Under the pieces are notes generated by a model that was not told the origin of the DNA, searched no databases, and worked only from the letters and a program-made list of their open reading frames with translations. This document shows positions 52,163 to 61,260 of a stretch of 64,000 nucleotides of DNA, in pieces. The position numbers and the translations under genes were made by a program. The DNA is from Auraticoccus monumenti. Lineage in GTDB: Bacteria; Actinomycetota; Actinomycetes; Propionibacteriales; Propionibacteriaceae. The stretch is taken from the NCBI RefSeq assembly GCF_900101785.1, contig NZ_LT629688.1, positions 1,860,001 to 1,924,000 of the forward strand, read 5' to 3'. Position 1 is the first letter of the stretch. Every line of letters begins with the position of its first letter.

Positions 52163-53440
52163 CTACTTCGACGCCTCGATCAGCGCCAGCGTCCGGGTCG
52201 CGCCCTCGGCCGGGCTGGCCCGGCCGAACAGCACGTCGGTACCCACCAGGGTGAACTCCGAGCTGAACCCGGACGCGCCGGACGGCGTGACCTGCGGCGG
52301 CGGCACCAGCTCGGGGGCGACCGCGCGGGAGAACTCGAGGGCGACGGTGGCCTGCGGGTCGAGCAGCGGGGCGATCTCCTCCTGCACCGCCGGGATGGCG
52401 GGGATGCCGCGCTCGGTGGTGAGGACGGTGGTGGCCGCCGGGTCGGTCAGCAGGAAGTCGACCAGCAGGGCGCTCTCCTCGGGGTGGTCGGTCCGGGCCG
52501 AGACCGACCAGTACATGGACGCCTTGTTGACCATCTGCGCGGGCTCGCCGCTGGCCCTCGCCGGCAGCCGCAGCAGCTCCAGCTGGGTGCCGCTGGCCGC
52601 CCCGAAGGCGGAGATCTGGGTGTGGAAGAGCAGGTGGAACGCGGCCCGGTTGGTCGCGAACAGGGAGGCGTCCAGGGGCGTCGTGGAGTTCTCCACCTGC
52701 ACCGAGGCCGGCGGGGTCGCCTCCGTGGTCGACAGGCGGTCGGCGTACTCGAAGAAGCTGCTCACGGTGGCCTCGCTGACGCCCGGGCCGTCGGTGGGCC
52801 AGACCTCCTCGCCGTGCTGGCGCGCCCAGGCGCCGAGCTCGGCGGTCCCGGAGCCGAACCCGTCCAGCCCGTAGACGCCCTCGGACCCGAGCTCCTCGGT
52901 CACCTGCGCCGACACCTCGGCCAGGTCGTCCCAGGTCCAGGAGGTGTCGTCGGGCATCTCCACGCCGGCCTGCTCCAGCACCTCGGGGTTGACCGCGACC
53001 GAGAAGTTGGCCACCCCGATCGGTGCCCCCACCAGGGTCTCCTCCACCAGACCCGTGTCCAGCACGGTCGCCTCCATCGCCCCGACGTCCAGGGCGGGCT
53101 GCTCGGCCAGGTCCAGCAGGGCGCCGCGGGACCCGTAGGCGGCGATGTAGGCCTCGTCCATCTGGATGACGTCGGGGGCGTCGTTGGCCGCGGTCATGGT
53201 GGCCAGCTTGTCCCAGTAGCTGCCCCACTCGCTGTTCTCCACCACGACGGAGATGTCGGGGTTGGCGGCGGTGAACGCGTCCACCGCCTCCTGGGTCAGC
53301 TTCAGCCGTGAGTCGTTGCCCCAGGTGGAGACCCGCAGCTCGACCGGGCCGTCCGACCCGCCTGGGCCGGAGCCGCAGGCGGGCAGGAGCAGGCAGGTCA
53401 GCACCAGCAGGCCGGTGACCAGGCGTCGTCGATCGGTCAT
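52163..53440 (-). CDS. carbohydrate-type extracellular solute-binding lipoprotein
   Basis: A 425-residue family-1 substrate-binding protein. Signal peptide with lipobox LLPAC (Cys22). The binding fold is recognised from LRVSTWGNDSRLKLTQEAVDAF, PDVIQMDEAYIAAYG, WTWDDLAEVSAQV and KASMYWSVSARTDHPEESALLVDFL. Such proteins deliver sugars to ABC permeases, but no permease or ATPase lies nearby. It is the last gene of a three-gene operon with two oxidoreductases under a LacI regulator. Confidence 0.9.
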   Translation of the reverse strand: MTDRRRLVTGLLVLTCLLLPACGSGPGGSDGPVELRVSTWGNDSRLKLTQEAVDAFTAANPDISVVVENSEWGSYWDKLATMTAANDAPDVIQMDEAYIAAYGSRGALLDLAEQPALDVGAMEATVLDTGLVEETLVGAPIGVANFSVAVNPEVLEQAGVEMPDDTSWTWDDLAEVSAQVTEELGSEGVYGLDGFGSGTAELGAWARQHGEEVWPTDGPGVSEATVSSFFEYADRLSTTEATPPASVQVENSTTPLDASLFATNRAAFHLLFHTQISAFGAASGTQLELLRLPARASGEPAQMVNKASMYWSVSARTDHPEESALLVDFLLTDPAATTVLTTERGIPAIPAVQEEIAPLLDPQATVALEFSRAVAPELVPPPQVTPSGASGFSSEFTLVGTDVLFGRASPAEGATRTLALIEASK

Positions 53441-53466
53441 GGCGGGATCCCTCTCGGGTCGTTGGA

Positions 53467-54657
53467 TCAGGGGTGGGTGCCCAGGCGTGCGGTGACCGTC
53501 TCGGCGGGGCGCCCGCCGTCGAGCCGGGAGTAGTAGGGGTGGTCCTCGGTGAGGTCGGTGCGGGCCACGGTCTGCCGCTCGAGGGCGGAGGCGTAGAGCG
53601 CGGTGACCAGCTCCATCGTGGGACGGGTGCTGGCCAGGGTGGTCTGGTGCTCGCGGCCGGCGAGCAGGTCGTCGACGAGCTGCTCGATCTGGGCGCGGTG
53701 GTTGCTGGGACGGTCCTGGTCGGCGGAGGCGGCCCAGGCGTCCCGGTCAGTCAGCGGGGTGCCGGGCCCGTCGGTGCCCCCGCCGGCGGGCAGGCCCGGG
53801 TCCCGGCCCAGCCGGGCGGCCGCGTCGGGGTCCGGCACCGGGGTCCAGGACCAGTCGGCGTCGCGGTAGCCGTAGACGTGGTCGACCTCCAGCGTCCCCG
53901 AGGTGGTGTCCACCCGGATCCGGCTCAGCTCGCGGGGCGACAGCAGGCTGGTGGTGACCGTCCCCACCGCGCCGCTGGCGAAGGTGACCAGACCCAACGA
54001 GACGTCCTCGAACTCGACCGGGCGGGCGATCCGCGCGGCGCGGGCGGTCACCGTCTCCCAGGGGCCCATCAGGTGCAGCAGCAGGTCGAGCTGGTGGATG
54101 GCGTGCCCGAGCGTGGGGCCACCACCCTCCCCGGACCAGGTGCCCCGCCACTCGGGCAGGAAGTAGCTGTCGGGCCGGTACCAGAGGGTCTCGCAGACGG
54201 CGACCTGCGGGGTGCCCAGCGCCCCGGTCTGCAGCAGCCGGGAGGCGCGGCGGGCCCCGGAGCCGTGGCGGTGCTGGAAGACCACGTACAGCGAGCCCGC
54301 GCTGGCGGCGTCGGCGGCGGCGAGGACGTCCATGTCGGCCAGCGCGGTGGCCGGCGGCTTCTCCAGCAGCACCGAGCAGCCGGCCTCCAGCAGGGACGCG
54401 GCCACCTCGGTGTGGCTGCCCGGCGGGGTGGCCACCGACACCAGGTCCACGCCGGCGTCGGTCAGCTCCTGCCGGGAGGCGAAGGCGGTGCTGCCGTGGG
54501 TCTCGGCGAAGGCCTCGGCCCGGGGCTGGTCGATGTCGACCACGCCGACCAGGTCGACCCGGGGGTGCCCGGTGTAGCTGAGCGCGTGGGCGCGGGCGAT
54601 GGAGCCGCACCCCACGATGCCCACCCGCAGCCGGTCCGCACCTCCGGGCGTGCTCAC
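53467..54657 (-). CDS. Gfo/Idh/MocA-family oxidoreductase 1
   Basis: A 396-residue NAD(P)-dependent sugar or inositol dehydrogenase-type protein. Rossmann loop VGIVGCGSIARAHAL; the EKP motif is LLEKPPAT; the helix with GGGPTLGHAIHQLDLLLHLMG carries the usual catalytic His/Asp neighbourhood. Its GTG overlaps the upstream oxidoreductase stop (GTGA). Substrate unknown; the pairing of two such enzymes with a sugar-binding lipoprotein suggests oxidation of a carbohydrate or polyol. Confidence 0.9.
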   Translation of the reverse strand: MSTPGGADRLRVGIVGCGSIARAHALSYTGHPRVDLVGVVDIDQPRAEAFAETHGSTAFASRQELTDAGVDLVSVATPPGSHTEVAASLLEAGCSVLLEKPPATALADMDVLAAADAASAGSLYVVFQHRHGSGARRASRLLQTGALGTPQVAVCETLWYRPDSYFLPEWRGTWSGEGGGPTLGHAIHQLDLLLHLMGPWETVTARAARIARPVEFEDVSLGLVTFASGAVGTVTTSLLSPRELSRIRVDTTSGTLEVDHVYGYRDADWSWTPVPDPDAAARLGRDPGLPAGGGTDGPGTPLTDRDAWAASADQDRPSNHRAQIEQLVDDLLAGREHQTTLASTRPTMELVTALYASALERQTVARTDLTEDHPYYSRLDGGRPAETVTARLGTHP

Positions 54658-55718
54658 TCCGCGAACCCGGTCGTGGTGGCGGCGGCCTGGGCCTGCAGCG
54701 CCAGCCGCATCACCTCGAAGGTGTGCCGCTGCGGGCAGGCGGTCTCGGTGCGGTTCAGCACGTCGTGGAGCAGGGCCGGGTAGTAGGGCAGCTCCACGTC
54801 GGAGCAGTCGACGTACTCGGTGCCCGCGCCGTCGACCACGAAGAGGTGGTCCCCGCCGGGGCGACCCTCCAGGTCGACGTACTTGCGCAGCTCGATGTAG
54901 CCCTCGGTGCCCAGGATGACCAGCCGGCCGTCGCCCCAGGTGGGCAGGCCCTGGGGGGTGTACCAGTCCACCCGGACGTAGCCGTGGGCGCCGTCGGCGC
55001 GCAGCGTCGCCTCGCCGAAGTCCTGCATCCGCGGCGAGTCCGGGTGGGTGTAGTTGGCCACGGTGCTGGAGACGACCTCGGCCGTCTCGGAGCCGGTGTA
55101 CCAGAGGAACTGGTCGAACTGGTGGCTGGCGATGTCGGTGAGGATGCCGCCGGTGCGGTGGTGGTCGTAGAACCACTCCGGACGCCCCGCCCCACCGGCC
55201 AGGTGGGCGCGGTCGCCCTCGCGGTGGGGGCCCAGCCCGAGGGTCTGGACGACCTTGCCGATCCGGCCGGCGCGGACGAGCTCACCGGCCTTGACCGCGC
55301 AGCGGACCTCGAAGCGCTCGGAGAAGGTGACCGACCAGAAGCGGCCCGAGGCGGCCACCGCCTGCTCGAGGTCGCCCAGCTCGTCCAGCGTGATGCAGCC
55401 GGGCTTGTCGGCCACCACGTCCTTGCCGTGGCGCAGCGCCTCCAGGGCGATCGGGGCGCGGCGGTCGGGGACGGCGGCCGTGACGACCAGGTCGATCGAG
55501 GGGTCGTGCAGCAGCGTGGTGGCGTCGTCGACCCAGGGCGCGTCCGGCCAGCGGCGACGCACCTCCGAGGCCACGGCGGCCTCCGGGTCGTCGGAGGCCA
55601 GGCCGACCAGCTCGGCACCCTGCTGGACCAGCCCGTTGATCTGGCCGAAGGCGTGGGCGTGGTCGAGGCCGACGGCCGCGATCCGGATCGGTCGGTCTGC
55701 TGCCGGTGCTGTGCTCAC
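54654..55718 (-). CDS. Gfo/Idh/MocA-family oxidoreductase 2
   Basis: A 354-residue member with the variant cofactor loop AAVGLDHAHAFGQ in place of GxGxxG, DKP in place of EKP (VADKPGCITLDEL), and GGILTDIASHQFDQFLWYTG around the active site. The first gene of the operon; GTG 55718 has GGAGGA eight to nine bases upstream. It may act on a product of the other oxidoreductase. It is divergent from the LacI gene, with paired operators between. Confidence 0.88.
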   Translation of the reverse strand: MSTAPAADRPIRIAAVGLDHAHAFGQINGLVQQGAELVGLASDDPEAAVASEVRRRWPDAPWVDDATTLLHDPSIDLVVTAAVPDRRAPIALEALRHGKDVVADKPGCITLDELGDLEQAVAASGRFWSVTFSERFEVRCAVKAGELVRAGRIGKVVQTLGLGPHREGDRAHLAGGAGRPEWFYDHHRTGGILTDIASHQFDQFLWYTGSETAEVVSSTVANYTHPDSPRMQDFGEATLRADGAHGYVRVDWYTPQGLPTWGDGRLVILGTEGYIELRKYVDLEGRPGGDHLFVVDGAGTEYVDCSDVELPYYPALLHDVLNRTETACPQRHTFEVMRLALQAQAAATTTGFAE

Positions 55719-55767
55719 TGCTGGCGTTCCTCCGCGGTGCGTGGTCGGGCTCCGCCGACGCTGGTGG

Positions 55768-55814
55768 GTTATCGATCACATGTGAAGACGCGTCGTACGC
55801 TAGTGATCGATAAC
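55768..55814. promoter_or_regulatory. paired LacI-type operators
   Basis: GTTATCGATCAC (55768-55779) and GTGATCGATAAC (55803-55814) are perfect inverted copies, 35 bases apart. Each is itself nearly palindromic around ATCGAT, as for LacI-family sites. Overlapping -10-like hexamers (TACGCT on plus at 55796, TAGCGT on minus at 55802) lie between them. Confidence 0.82.
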
Positions 55815-55842
55815 GTCGGAGTCAACGGTCCGGGAGGTCGTC

Positions 55843-56847
55843 GTGCAGCCCAAGCGCGCCACCATCTACGAGGTGGCCGACCGCGCCGGTGTGTCGCACC
55901 AGACGGTCTCCCGCTACGTCCGCGGGGACGGCGGTTTCCGGCCCGCCACGGCGGCCCGCGTGGAGGCCGCGATCAACGCCCTCAACTACCGGCCGAACCT
56001 CACCGCCCGCTCCATGCGGACCCGCCGCACCGGCCGGATCGCGGTGCTGCTGCCCGCGGCAGCCCCGCACCTGCCCCAGCGGCTGCTGGGGGCGCTGTCC
56101 CAGGCCGCGCACGAGGAGGGCTACACCGTGGACCTCGTCGGTCTGGAGGGCGGGGCCGCGGAGCGGGCGGTACGGGCGGCGGAGCTCGCGGACTCGGGCC
56201 AGTTCGAGGGTGTGCTGGCCCTCGCCTCGCTGGGGGACCGCCCGCTGGCCGGGGCGGGCGCCCCGGTGGTCACCGTGGCCGACTACGACGACGAGATGCG
56301 CAGCCTCGGCGCCCTGGCCGACGGCACGGCCTGCGGGGACGTGGTCCGCCAGCTCCGCGCCCTCGGCCACCGCAGCCTGCTGCACGTCGCCGGTCCGCAG
56401 TCCTTCGCGTCGGCGCGCAACCGTCGCGAGAGCTTCCTCAGCACCGTGGCCGAGCTCGGCGTGCGGGGGACGGTCGTGGAGGGCGACTGGTCCGCACGGT
56501 CGGGCTTCGAGGCGGTGCAGGCCCTGCCCGGGGACAGCGACGTCACCGCCGTGGTGGCCGCCAACGACACGGTGGCCATGGGGGCGGTGCGGGGCGGCCT
56601 GCAGCGCGGCTGGCGGGTGCCGGAGGACCTCAGCGTCTTCGGCTGGGACGACGACGAGCAGGGCCGGTTCAGCACCCCGGCGCTGTCCACGGTGGCCGTG
56701 GACCGCGAGCGCCAGGGGCGCGAGGCGGTGAGCCGGTTGGTGGCGCTGCTGCGGGGCAGCGAGCCGCCGGCCCACGACACCACCTCGCTGCACACCGTGA
56801 TCCCGCGCGAGTCGACCGGCCCCGCCCCCGCGGCCCGACGCCGCTGA
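55843..56847 (+). CDS. LacI-family transcriptional regulator 1
   Basis: A 334-residue repressor with an N-terminal LacI helix-turn-helix (ATIYEVADRAGVSHQTVSRYVRG) and hinge (INALNYRPNLTARSM), followed by the periplasmic-binding-like ligand domain (VAANDTVAMGAVRGGLQ, EDLSVFGWDDDEQGRF). GTG 55843 has GGGAGG five bases upstream. It probably represses itself and the divergent oxidoreductase-binding-protein operon, releasing on a sugar ligand. Confidence 0.92.
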   Translation: MQPKRATIYEVADRAGVSHQTVSRYVRGDGGFRPATAARVEAAINALNYRPNLTARSMRTRRTGRIAVLLPAAAPHLPQRLLGALSQAAHEEGYTVDLVGLEGGAAERAVRAAELADSGQFEGVLALASLGDRPLAGAGAPVVTVADYDDEMRSLGALADGTACGDVVRQLRALGHRSLLHVAGPQSFASARNRRESFLSTVAELGVRGTVVEGDWSARSGFEAVQALPGDSDVTAVVAANDTVAMGAVRGGLQRGWRVPEDLSVFGWDDDEQGRFSTPALSTVAVDRERQGREAVSRLVALLRGSEPPAHDTTSLHTVIPRESTGPAPAARRR

Positions 56848-56865
56848 GGGCGGCCGGGCGTCGTC

Positions 56866-57744
56866 TCAGCCCTGCGCCTGCAGGTCGATCAGCACCTGCG
56901 GGTAGTTGGTGATGATGCCGTCGACGTCCCAGTCGGTGGCCCGGCGCATCCCGGCGCCGTCGTTGACCGTCCAGACGTGGATCTCCAGGCCCTCGGCGTG
57001 CACGGCGTCCACGGTGGCCTCGGTGGTCACCGCCAGGCTCGGGTTGACCTGGTCGGCCCACTCCGCCGCGGCCTCGATGTCGGCGTCGCCGGGACGGGTG
57101 CCGTAGAGCAGCCCGACGCGCACCTCCGGGGCCACCTCGGCGTAGTCGCGCAGCCAGGCGTGGTCGAAGCTCTGCACCACGATCCGGCCGGAGCGGGCCG
57201 AGCGCCTGTAGTCGGGGAGCTCGCGCAGGGCCTCGTCCAGGTCCTGCTCGATGCCGGGGTAGAGGGCCGGGTTCTTGGGCTCCAGCAGCATGCCGGCGCG
57301 TCGTCCGACGGCGTCCATCCACTCCTCCAGGGTGGGCACCCGCTCACCGGCGAACTCGGGGGCGAACCAGCTGCCGGCGTCGAGCTGCTTGATCTCGGCC
57401 AGGGTGAGGTCCCCGACCCGCCACGGCGCCCGGTCGGGGAACACCTGCTCCACGTCGGTGGTGCGGGTCAGCGTGCTGTCGTGCATGATCACCAGCGCGC
57501 CGTCGGCGGTGCGCTGCACGTCGTTCTCGATGACGTCCGACCCCTGCCGGACGGCCAGCCGGACCGCGGCCAGCGTGTTCTCGGGGGCGACCCCGGAGGA
57601 GCCGCGGTGGGCGATGACCTCGACGTCGTCGCGACCGGCGGCGCCGGCCACGTCGGTGCCCGCGACGACGGTGGAGCCGGCGGCGGCCAGGGCGATCAGG
57701 ACGGCCGCGGCGCGGCGGACGGGTCGGGCGTGGGTGCTGGGCAT
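56866..57744 (-). CDS. glycerophosphodiester phosphodiesterase, secreted
   Basis: A 292-residue enzyme with a signal peptide (about 1-36, ending AGAAG) and a GDPD barrel. Metal and catalytic residues: IAHRGSSGVAPENT, VIENDVQRTADG (Glu, Asp) and MHDSTLTRTTD (second His). LLEPKNP and HVWTVNDGAGMRRATDWDVDGIITNYP complete the fold. It hydrolyses glycerophosphodiesters outside the cell, releasing glycerol phosphate. ATG 57744 has GGAGGT four bases upstream. Convergent with the LacI gene. Confidence 0.92.
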   Translation of the reverse strand: MPSTHARPVRRAAAVLIALAAAGSTVVAGTDVAGAAGRDDVEVIAHRGSSGVAPENTLAAVRLAVRQGSDVIENDVQRTADGALVIMHDSTLTRTTDVEQVFPDRAPWRVGDLTLAEIKQLDAGSWFAPEFAGERVPTLEEWMDAVGRRAGMLLEPKNPALYPGIEQDLDEALRELPDYRRSARSGRIVVQSFDHAWLRDYAEVAPEVRVGLLYGTRPGDADIEAAAEWADQVNPSLAVTTEATVDAVHAEGLEIHVWTVNDGAGMRRATDWDVDGIITNYPQVLIDLQAQG

Positions 57745-57940
57745 CGGGACCTCCGGTGGTCGTGGCCGCCTCGGCTGACGGCCGTCGCCCCGAGTCGAGT
57801 GGCTCCCGGTGAACCGGGGGTGCCACGCGGTGGTGCCCCACGCGAACGGTTGCGGCTGATCCGGGGTCGGACCCGGCGCGGCCCCGGCCCGCGGAGGACC
57901 CGCCCGGGGGAGGGCCGGGGGCAGCGGGCAGAGTGGGTCC

Positions 57941-58927
57941 ATGGAGTACACCCACCTCGGCCGCACCGGCCTCTCTGTGTCCCGCCTCTGCCTCGGCACC
58001 ATGAACTTCGGTCCGAGCACCGACGAGGCCACCTCGCACTCGATCATGGACTCCGCGCACGACGCGGGGATCAACTTCTTCGACACCGCCAACGTCTACG
58101 GCCGTGCGGTCAGCGTCGGGCTGACCGAGGAGATCATCGGCAGCTGGTTCGCCCAGGGCGGTGGCCGCCGCGAGCGCACCGTGATCGCCACCAAGCTCTA
58201 CGGCGACCTGCCCGACGACCCGGACCGTCCCTGGCCGAACTCCGGCAAGCTCTCCGCGCTGAACATCCGCCGGGCCCTGGACAAGAGCCTCCAGCGGCTG
58301 CAGACCGACTACATCGACCTGTACCAGATGCACCACATCGACCGGGACACCCCCTGGGAGGAGGTCTGGCAGGCGATGGAGGTCGCCGTCCAGCAGGGCA
58401 AGGTGCTCTACGTCGGCAGCTCGAACTTCGCCGGCTGGCACATCGCCCAGGCCCAGGAGGCCGCCGACTCCCGCGGCTTCATGGGGCTGGTCAGCGAGCA
58501 GTCGATCTACAACCTGCTCAAGCGCGAGGTCGAGCTCGAGGTGATCCCCGCCGCGGAGCACTACGGTCTCGGCGTCATCCCGTGGTCGCCGCTGCAGGGC
58601 GGGCTGCTCGGTGGCGTGATCCGCAAGGAGAACGAGGGCAAGCGCCGCCTCGAGGGTCGCGCCAAGGAGTCGCTGGAGACCCACCGCGAGGCGATCGAGG
58701 GCTACGAGCAGCTGGCCGACGACCTCGGCGTGGAGCCCGCCGAGCTGGGCCTGGCCTGGCTGCTGCACCAGCCGGCCGTCACCGCGCCGATCATCGGTCC
58801 CCGCATCCCCGAGCAGCTGGACGGAGCGCTCAAGGCCGTCGAGCTCACCCTCGACCAGGACACCCTGGAGCGTCTGGACGAGCTGTTCCCCGGCCACAAG
58901 CCGGCCCCGGAGGACTACGCCTGGTGA
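57941..58927 (+). CDS. aldo/keto reductase
   Basis: A 328-residue NADPH-dependent reductase with the AKR tetrad: Asp and Tyr in FFDTANVYG, Lys in VIATKLYG, His in YQMHHID. The C-terminus (VTAPIIGPRIPEQLDGALKAVEL) binds the cofactor. It resembles the YajO/AKR-type enzymes reducing aldehydes or ketones; substrate unknown. Divergent from the GDPD gene, with 196 bases between. Confidence 0.92.
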   Translation: MEYTHLGRTGLSVSRLCLGTMNFGPSTDEATSHSIMDSAHDAGINFFDTANVYGRAVSVGLTEEIIGSWFAQGGGRRERTVIATKLYGDLPDDPDRPWPNSGKLSALNIRRALDKSLQRLQTDYIDLYQMHHIDRDTPWEEVWQAMEVAVQQGKVLYVGSSNFAGWHIAQAQEAADSRGFMGLVSEQSIYNLLKREVELEVIPAAEHYGLGVIPWSPLQGGLLGGVIRKENEGKRRLEGRAKESLETHREAIEGYEQLADDLGVEPAELGLAWLLHQPAVTAPIIGPRIPEQLDGALKAVELTLDQDTLERLDELFPGHKPAPEDYAW

Positions 58928-58953
58928 TCGACCTCCTCGATCGCCGGTAGGAC

Positions 58954-58999
58954 GCGTCCGCACCGAGCAGCGTCATCGCGCCCTGCTCGGTGCGGACGC
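58954..58999. terminator. bidirectional hairpin terminator
   Basis: A perfect 17-bp stem (58954-58970 with 58983-58999) with a 12-base loop between the convergent AKR and FtsX-type genes. Confidence 0.85.
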
Positions 59000-59054
59000 C
59001 GTCCCCGGTGCGGCGGGTGGTGCTCGGTGCGACGCAGGGCCGACGCGCCCGTGC

Positions 59055-60335
59055 TCAGCCCAGGTCGCGAGCCAGCGGGCGCACCAGGGGCTGGGTGGCG
59101 GCGACGGCCAGCAGGACCAGTCCCACCGCCAGGACCACCCCACCGGCGAAGGTCGCGACCCCGGCCCAGCTGCTCACCAGCAGCTCGGGGCCGAAGGGCA
59201 GCACCATCAGCACCGCCGCGCCCCCGGCCAGTCCCACCGAGGTCAGCAGCGGCAGCAGCGTCTCGCGCAGCCGGGCCCGGCGCAGCACCACCAGGTCGGT
59301 GCCGGCCATCTGCAGCCTGTCGTGCACCGGCTGCTGGTCCACGGCGCGGGAGGCCTGGGTGACCCCGGCCGACACCGCGGCCAGCACGGCGGCGATCACC
59401 AGGGTGAGCACCGACCCGGTGGCGATGTCGACGGCCAGCTCGTCCTCCGGGCCGATCCCTGGAGCGACGCTCATCAGCCCCGCCACGAAGGTGGCCAGCG
59501 ACACCCCGGCCACCGTGCGCCAGGCCCCGCGCGGGTCGTCCACCAGTCGGCGGGCGGCCAGCAGCGTCTCCACCGAGCGGGCCGAGCGGGCGGTGAGGCG
59601 TCCGACCACCCCCAGCACGAAGGGGGCCACCACCCCCAGGGTGGCGAAGCAGATCCCGAGCACGACCAGGATGGCGGTGATCGAGGGCTGCTGCGAGACG
59701 GCCGTCCAGGCCAGCAGCGCCACCACGGCGAGCACCACCCGCAGCACGCTCAGCCGCCGCGGCGTCACCCGGTTGGTGACCCCCAGCGGGGACGTCGTGA
59801 CCGCCACCAGGCTCAGCAGCGCCGAGCCGGCGGCGAGCACCAGCACCGCGAGCGCCGTGCCCGCCAGCGTCCCCGGCCCCACCCAGAGCTCGGACCAGGC
59901 GAAGGTCCGTCCCTGGAAGGTGATCATCGCCACGAACGGCAGGGCCAGCAGGTAGAGCAGCACGCCTCCCAGCGCGCCGGCCGTGGCCTGGGCGAGGGTG
60001 TCGAGCAGGGTCAGCTGGGCCACCTGGGCGTTGGTGGCGCCAGCCAGCCGGAGCGCGGCCATCCGCTCGTTGCGTCGCGCCATCGACAACCGGGCCGCGG
60101 CCGCTCCCAGGGTGAGCGCCGGGACGGCCAGGATCACCGTGGCCGTCTGGGCCAGCAGCACGTAGCTGCCCAGGTGGTCGCTCGGAGCGGCGGAGAAGCG
60201 GCCCTCGAAGGCTCCCAGCCCACCCAGCACGGTGAGCAGCGCGCCGGTGGCGACGGCGAACGCGAGGACCGAGAGGGCGGTGGTGAGCCGGTGGTCGGGC
60301 TGGTGCCGGGTGAGCTGCCACCACAGCCGGGTCAC
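59055..60335 (-). CDS. FtsX-like ABC transporter permease
   Basis: A 426-residue membrane protein with about eight hydrophobic helices in two halves and the FtsX-type phrase RRNERMAALRLAGATNAQVAQLTLLDTLAQA. Extracytoplasmic loops are short. It overlaps the ATPase stop by four bases (GTGA). Together they form a MacB/LolCDE-type machine that moves lipids, peptides or drives envelope processes; substrate unknown. The single fused permease is typical of actinobacteria. Confidence 0.88.
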   Translation of the reverse strand: MTRLWWQLTRHQPDHRLTTALSVLAFAVATGALLTVLGGLGAFEGRFSAAPSDHLGSYVLLAQTATVILAVPALTLGAAAARLSMARRNERMAALRLAGATNAQVAQLTLLDTLAQATAGALGGVLLYLLALPFVAMITFQGRTFAWSELWVGPGTLAGTALAVLVLAAGSALLSLVAVTTSPLGVTNRVTPRRLSVLRVVLAVVALLAWTAVSQQPSITAILVVLGICFATLGVVAPFVLGVVGRLTARSARSVETLLAARRLVDDPRGAWRTVAGVSLATFVAGLMSVAPGIGPEDELAVDIATGSVLTLVIAAVLAAVSAGVTQASRAVDQQPVHDRLQMAGTDLVVLRRARLRETLLPLLTSVGLAGGAAVLMVLPFGPELLVSSWAGVATFAGGVVLAVGLVLLAVAATQPLVRPLARDLG

Positions 60336-61042
60336 CGACGTCCCCCGGCGCCCTCGGGGGCACGGTGGTCCGCAGCCACCAGACCGTCCCGCATGGTGAC
60401 GACGCGTCCGCAGCGACGAGCCACGGTGGGGTCGTGGGTGACCACGACCAGCGCCGACCCCTCGGCTGCGGTGGCCCGCACCAGCAGGTCCATCACCTCC
60501 GCGCCGGTGCCCTGGTCCAGGGACCCGGTGGGTTCGTCGGCGAAGACCACACCGGGTCGGCTGAGCAGCGCACGCGCCACGGCGACCCGCTGCGCCTGGC
60601 CGCCGGACAGCTCACCGGGACGGCGGTGCTCCATCCCGGCCAGGCCGACCAGGGCCAGCAGCTCGCGGGCGCGGCCGCGGACCCGGGCCGGACGCTGGCC
60701 GTCCAGCAGCAGCGGCAGGGCGACGTTCTCCTCCGCAGGGAGCTCGGGCAGCAGCTGGCCGCTCTGGAACACGAAACCGAACTCGGTGCGGCGCAGCCGG
60801 GTGCGGGCGGCGTCGGACTCGGCCGCGAGGTCGCGACCGCCGTGCACCACGCGTCCGGAGGTCGGCACCACGATCCCGGCCAGGCAGTGCAGCAGGGTGG
60901 TCTTGCCCGATCCGGACGGGCCCATGATGGCGGTCGAGCCGGCGTCGAGGGTGAGGTCGACGCCGGCGAGGGCGTGGGTGGCGGTCGGCCCACGCCCGTA
61001 GGTCTTGGTCAGGGCCTCCACGGTGATCAGCATGGTCACCAT
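60332..61042 (-). CDS. ABC transporter ATP-binding protein (MacB/LolD-like)
   Basis: A 236-residue ATPase: Walker A GPSGSGKTTLLHC, Q-loop FGFVFQSGQLLPELPAEENVALPLLL, signature LSGGQAQRVAVARALL, Walker B VVFADEPTGSLDQ and H-loop VVVTHDP. These place it in the LolD/MacB family paired with FtsX-like permeases. ATG 61042 was chosen; ATG 61033 is equally possible. No other gene lies in the following 218 bases to the LacI gene. Confidence 0.92.
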   Translation of the reverse strand: MVTMLITVEALTKTYGRGPTATHALAGVDLTLDAGSTAIMGPSGSGKTTLLHCLAGIVVPTSGRVVHGGRDLAAESDAARTRLRRTEFGFVFQSGQLLPELPAEENVALPLLLDGQRPARVRGRARELLALVGLAGMEHRRPGELSGGQAQRVAVARALLSRPGVVFADEPTGSLDQGTGAEVMDLLVRATAAEGSALVVVTHDPTVARRCGRVVTMRDGLVAADHRAPEGAGGRR

Positions 61043-61260
61043 CCCAGCCCCGGGGCGGCTCCCGCGCATCGGTCGTCGGCCTCCCCGGGCCGGTGCCACC
61101 CTGCCCCGCCAGGCCGAGCGGGCGGGCCGGGAGTCGCAGGCCCGTGTCCATCACGTGCCCCCGCCGCCGGTGCCAGGGCCCACCCGGGCGGGCTGCTGGT
61201 ACCGGATCGCGTGCGGAGGGCCTGCCCGCTGCAGCCACCGTCCTGTGGCGAGGGGGCGGG

